From the NCBI GenBank assembly GCA_002317155.1, contig DCIR01000079.1:763-7973 (forward strand): DNA of 7,211 nucleotides. The letters are read 5' to 3'. The stretch comes from Lachnospiraceae bacterium UBA1721. GTDB taxonomy: Bacteria; Bacillota; Clostridia; Lachnospirales; Lachnospiraceae. Each line of letters starts with the position of its first letter. Within the stretch, counting starts at the first letter, position 1. The position numbers were made by a program, and so were the translations under genes. The notes beneath the pieces are model-generated. The model did not search any database and was not told where the DNA came from. It saw only the letters and a list, made by a program, of their open reading frames with translations. Positions 6,510 through 7,211 of the stretch are shown one piece after another.

Positions 6510-7211
6510 CTAATTAATCTCTCCAATCTCCTTAAGATATCTTGCAAGTGCATCCTGCCAGGTAGGAAGCGGATCAAATCCGTTCTTTATGAGTTTACTC
6601 TTATCGAGTCTGCTGTTAAAAGGTCTTGCAGCCTTTGAAAGACCATACTCAGCAGTGGTAACCGGTACAACATTGGTAGACATTCCTGCCTGTCTGTATA
6701 TCTCGCAGGTAAAATCATACCATGAAATATATCCGCCTTCGTTAGTCGCATGATAGTATCCGTATTTATCACTTATAATCATATCCACAAGTAGTCTTGC
6801 CAAATCATAAGTGTAAGTAGGAGTACCAATCTGGTCATTAACTACACGAACGGTATCATGAGTCTTTCCCACATTAAGCATTGTCTTGATGAAGTTCTTG
6901 CCGTTAAGTCCGAATACCCAGGCGATACGTACAATGAAATATTTTTCAAGAGCTGATGCTACTGCCTGCTCCCCCTCATACTTGGTCTGGCCATATACAT
7001 TAAGAGGCTTGTATTCCTTGCAGTCAGGGTCCCAGGGTTCGGTTCCCTGTCCATCAAATACATAATCAGTGCTAAGATAAAGCATCTTTGCATCAATACT
7101 TTTACATGCCTTAGCAATGCTTGCGCTACCGCCGGCGTTGATTGCTCTTACTTTATCCTGCTTGTCCTCATCCTCAGCGAGATCAACTGCAGTCCACGCT
7201 GCACAATGAAT
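6510..7211 (-). CDS. rfbD: dTDP-4-dehydrorhamnose reductase, N-terminus cut by window edge
   Basis: Reduces dTDP-4-dehydro-L-rhamnose to dTDP-L-rhamnose with NAD(P)H, the last step in making the rhamnose donor for cell-wall or exported polysaccharide; cytoplasmic, extended short-chain dehydrogenase fold. The reading frame is open to the last base of the window, giving 233 residues. The family is normally about 280-300 residues, so the first 50-60, with the Gly-rich Rossmann motif, are missing. An internal ATG at 7085 is not the start, because conserved sequence continues upstream of it (HCAAWTAVDLAED and RAINAGGSASIAKAC). Visible-part landmarks: STDYVFDG (47-54) and the catalytic Tyr/Lys in NVYGQTKYEGE (Y73 and K77). 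The later sequence VNDQIGTPTYTYDLA is the RmlD substrate-side signature. It ends 2 nt before the membrane-protein gene. Generic sugar epimerase is less likely given these signatures. Confidence 0.92.
   Translation of the reverse strand: MHCAAWTAVDLAEDEDKQDKVRAINAGGSASIAKACKSIDAKMLYLSTDYVFDGQGTEPWDPDCKEYKPLNVYGQTKYEGEQAVASALEKYFIVRIAWVFGLNGKNFIKTMLNVGKTHDTVRVVNDQIGTPTYTYDLARLLVDMIISDKYGYYHATNEGGYISWYDFTCEIYRQAGMSTNVVPVTTAEYGLSKAARPFNSRLDKSKLIKNGFDPLPTWQDALARYLKEIGEIN

Noticed and set aside
7083..7085. ATG at 7085 as the rfbD start
   Set aside because: The frame continues upstream to the window edge with conserved RmlD sequence (HCAAWTAVD), so this Met is internal.
1..7211. Mobile elements, CRISPR, tRNA or rRNA
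   Set aside because: No transposase or integrase frame, no regularly spaced repeat array and no tRNA-like or rRNA-like segment was seen; the window is almost entirely housekeeping and signalling genes on one strand.

Overview
All six genes in this window lie on the minus strand, so transcription runs from high to low coordinates. In that order they are: the 3' part of rfbD/rmlD (dTDP-4-dehydrorhamnose reductase, cut by the window's right edge); a small two-helix membrane protein; guaB (IMP dehydrogenase); a large cytoplasmic GGDEF-EAL cyclic-di-GMP protein with an unassigned N-terminal sensor, GAF-like and PAS-like domains; purO-type IMP cyclohydrolase; and a transformylase-only AICAR formyltransferase, cut by the left edge. 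The DNA is moderately AT-rich, with strong AGGAGG-type ribosome binding sites, SigA-like promoters and very AT-rich intergenic gaps. Together with the pairing of a PurO-like cyclohydrolase with a stand-alone transformylase, this points to a Firmicute of class Clostridia, most likely a Lachnospiraceae member of the Butyrivibrio/Roseburia type. That placement is inference from recalled family distributions, not a database result.

Region 6007-7211 is a tight pair: rfbD ends 2 nt before the small membrane-protein gene. Region 4375-5989 is a complete single-gene unit for guaB, with a promoter (TTGAAA-17-TATAGT), a strong ribosome binding site and a 12-bp intrinsic terminator. The GGDEF-EAL gene (1676-4306) starts just after that terminator. 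Its best candidate promoter (TTGAAA-17-TAAAAT) has its -35 box inside the terminator hairpin. Between it and purO is a 149-bp gap (1527-1675) holding a candidate promoter and nested direct and inverted repeats. purO (816-1526) and the transformylase gene (1-797) form an operon with an 18-nt gap.

Functionally, the last two genes carry out the final two steps of de novo IMP synthesis (AICAR to FAICAR to IMP). These steps are split over two proteins here, where most bacteria use one bifunctional PurH. GuaB then takes IMP toward XMP and GTP. The gene between them encodes a protein that, by its intact motifs, could both make c-di-GMP from GTP and degrade it. A link between GTP supply and c-di-GMP is suggested only by adjacency. 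rfbD belongs to dTDP-rhamnose synthesis for surface polysaccharide.

I found no mobile element, CRISPR array, RNA gene or clearly new system. The most notable points are the split IMP-forming enzyme pair, the nested terminator/promoter at 4365-4407 and the repeat cluster at 1608-1650. No gene-free stretch exceeds about 150 bases.
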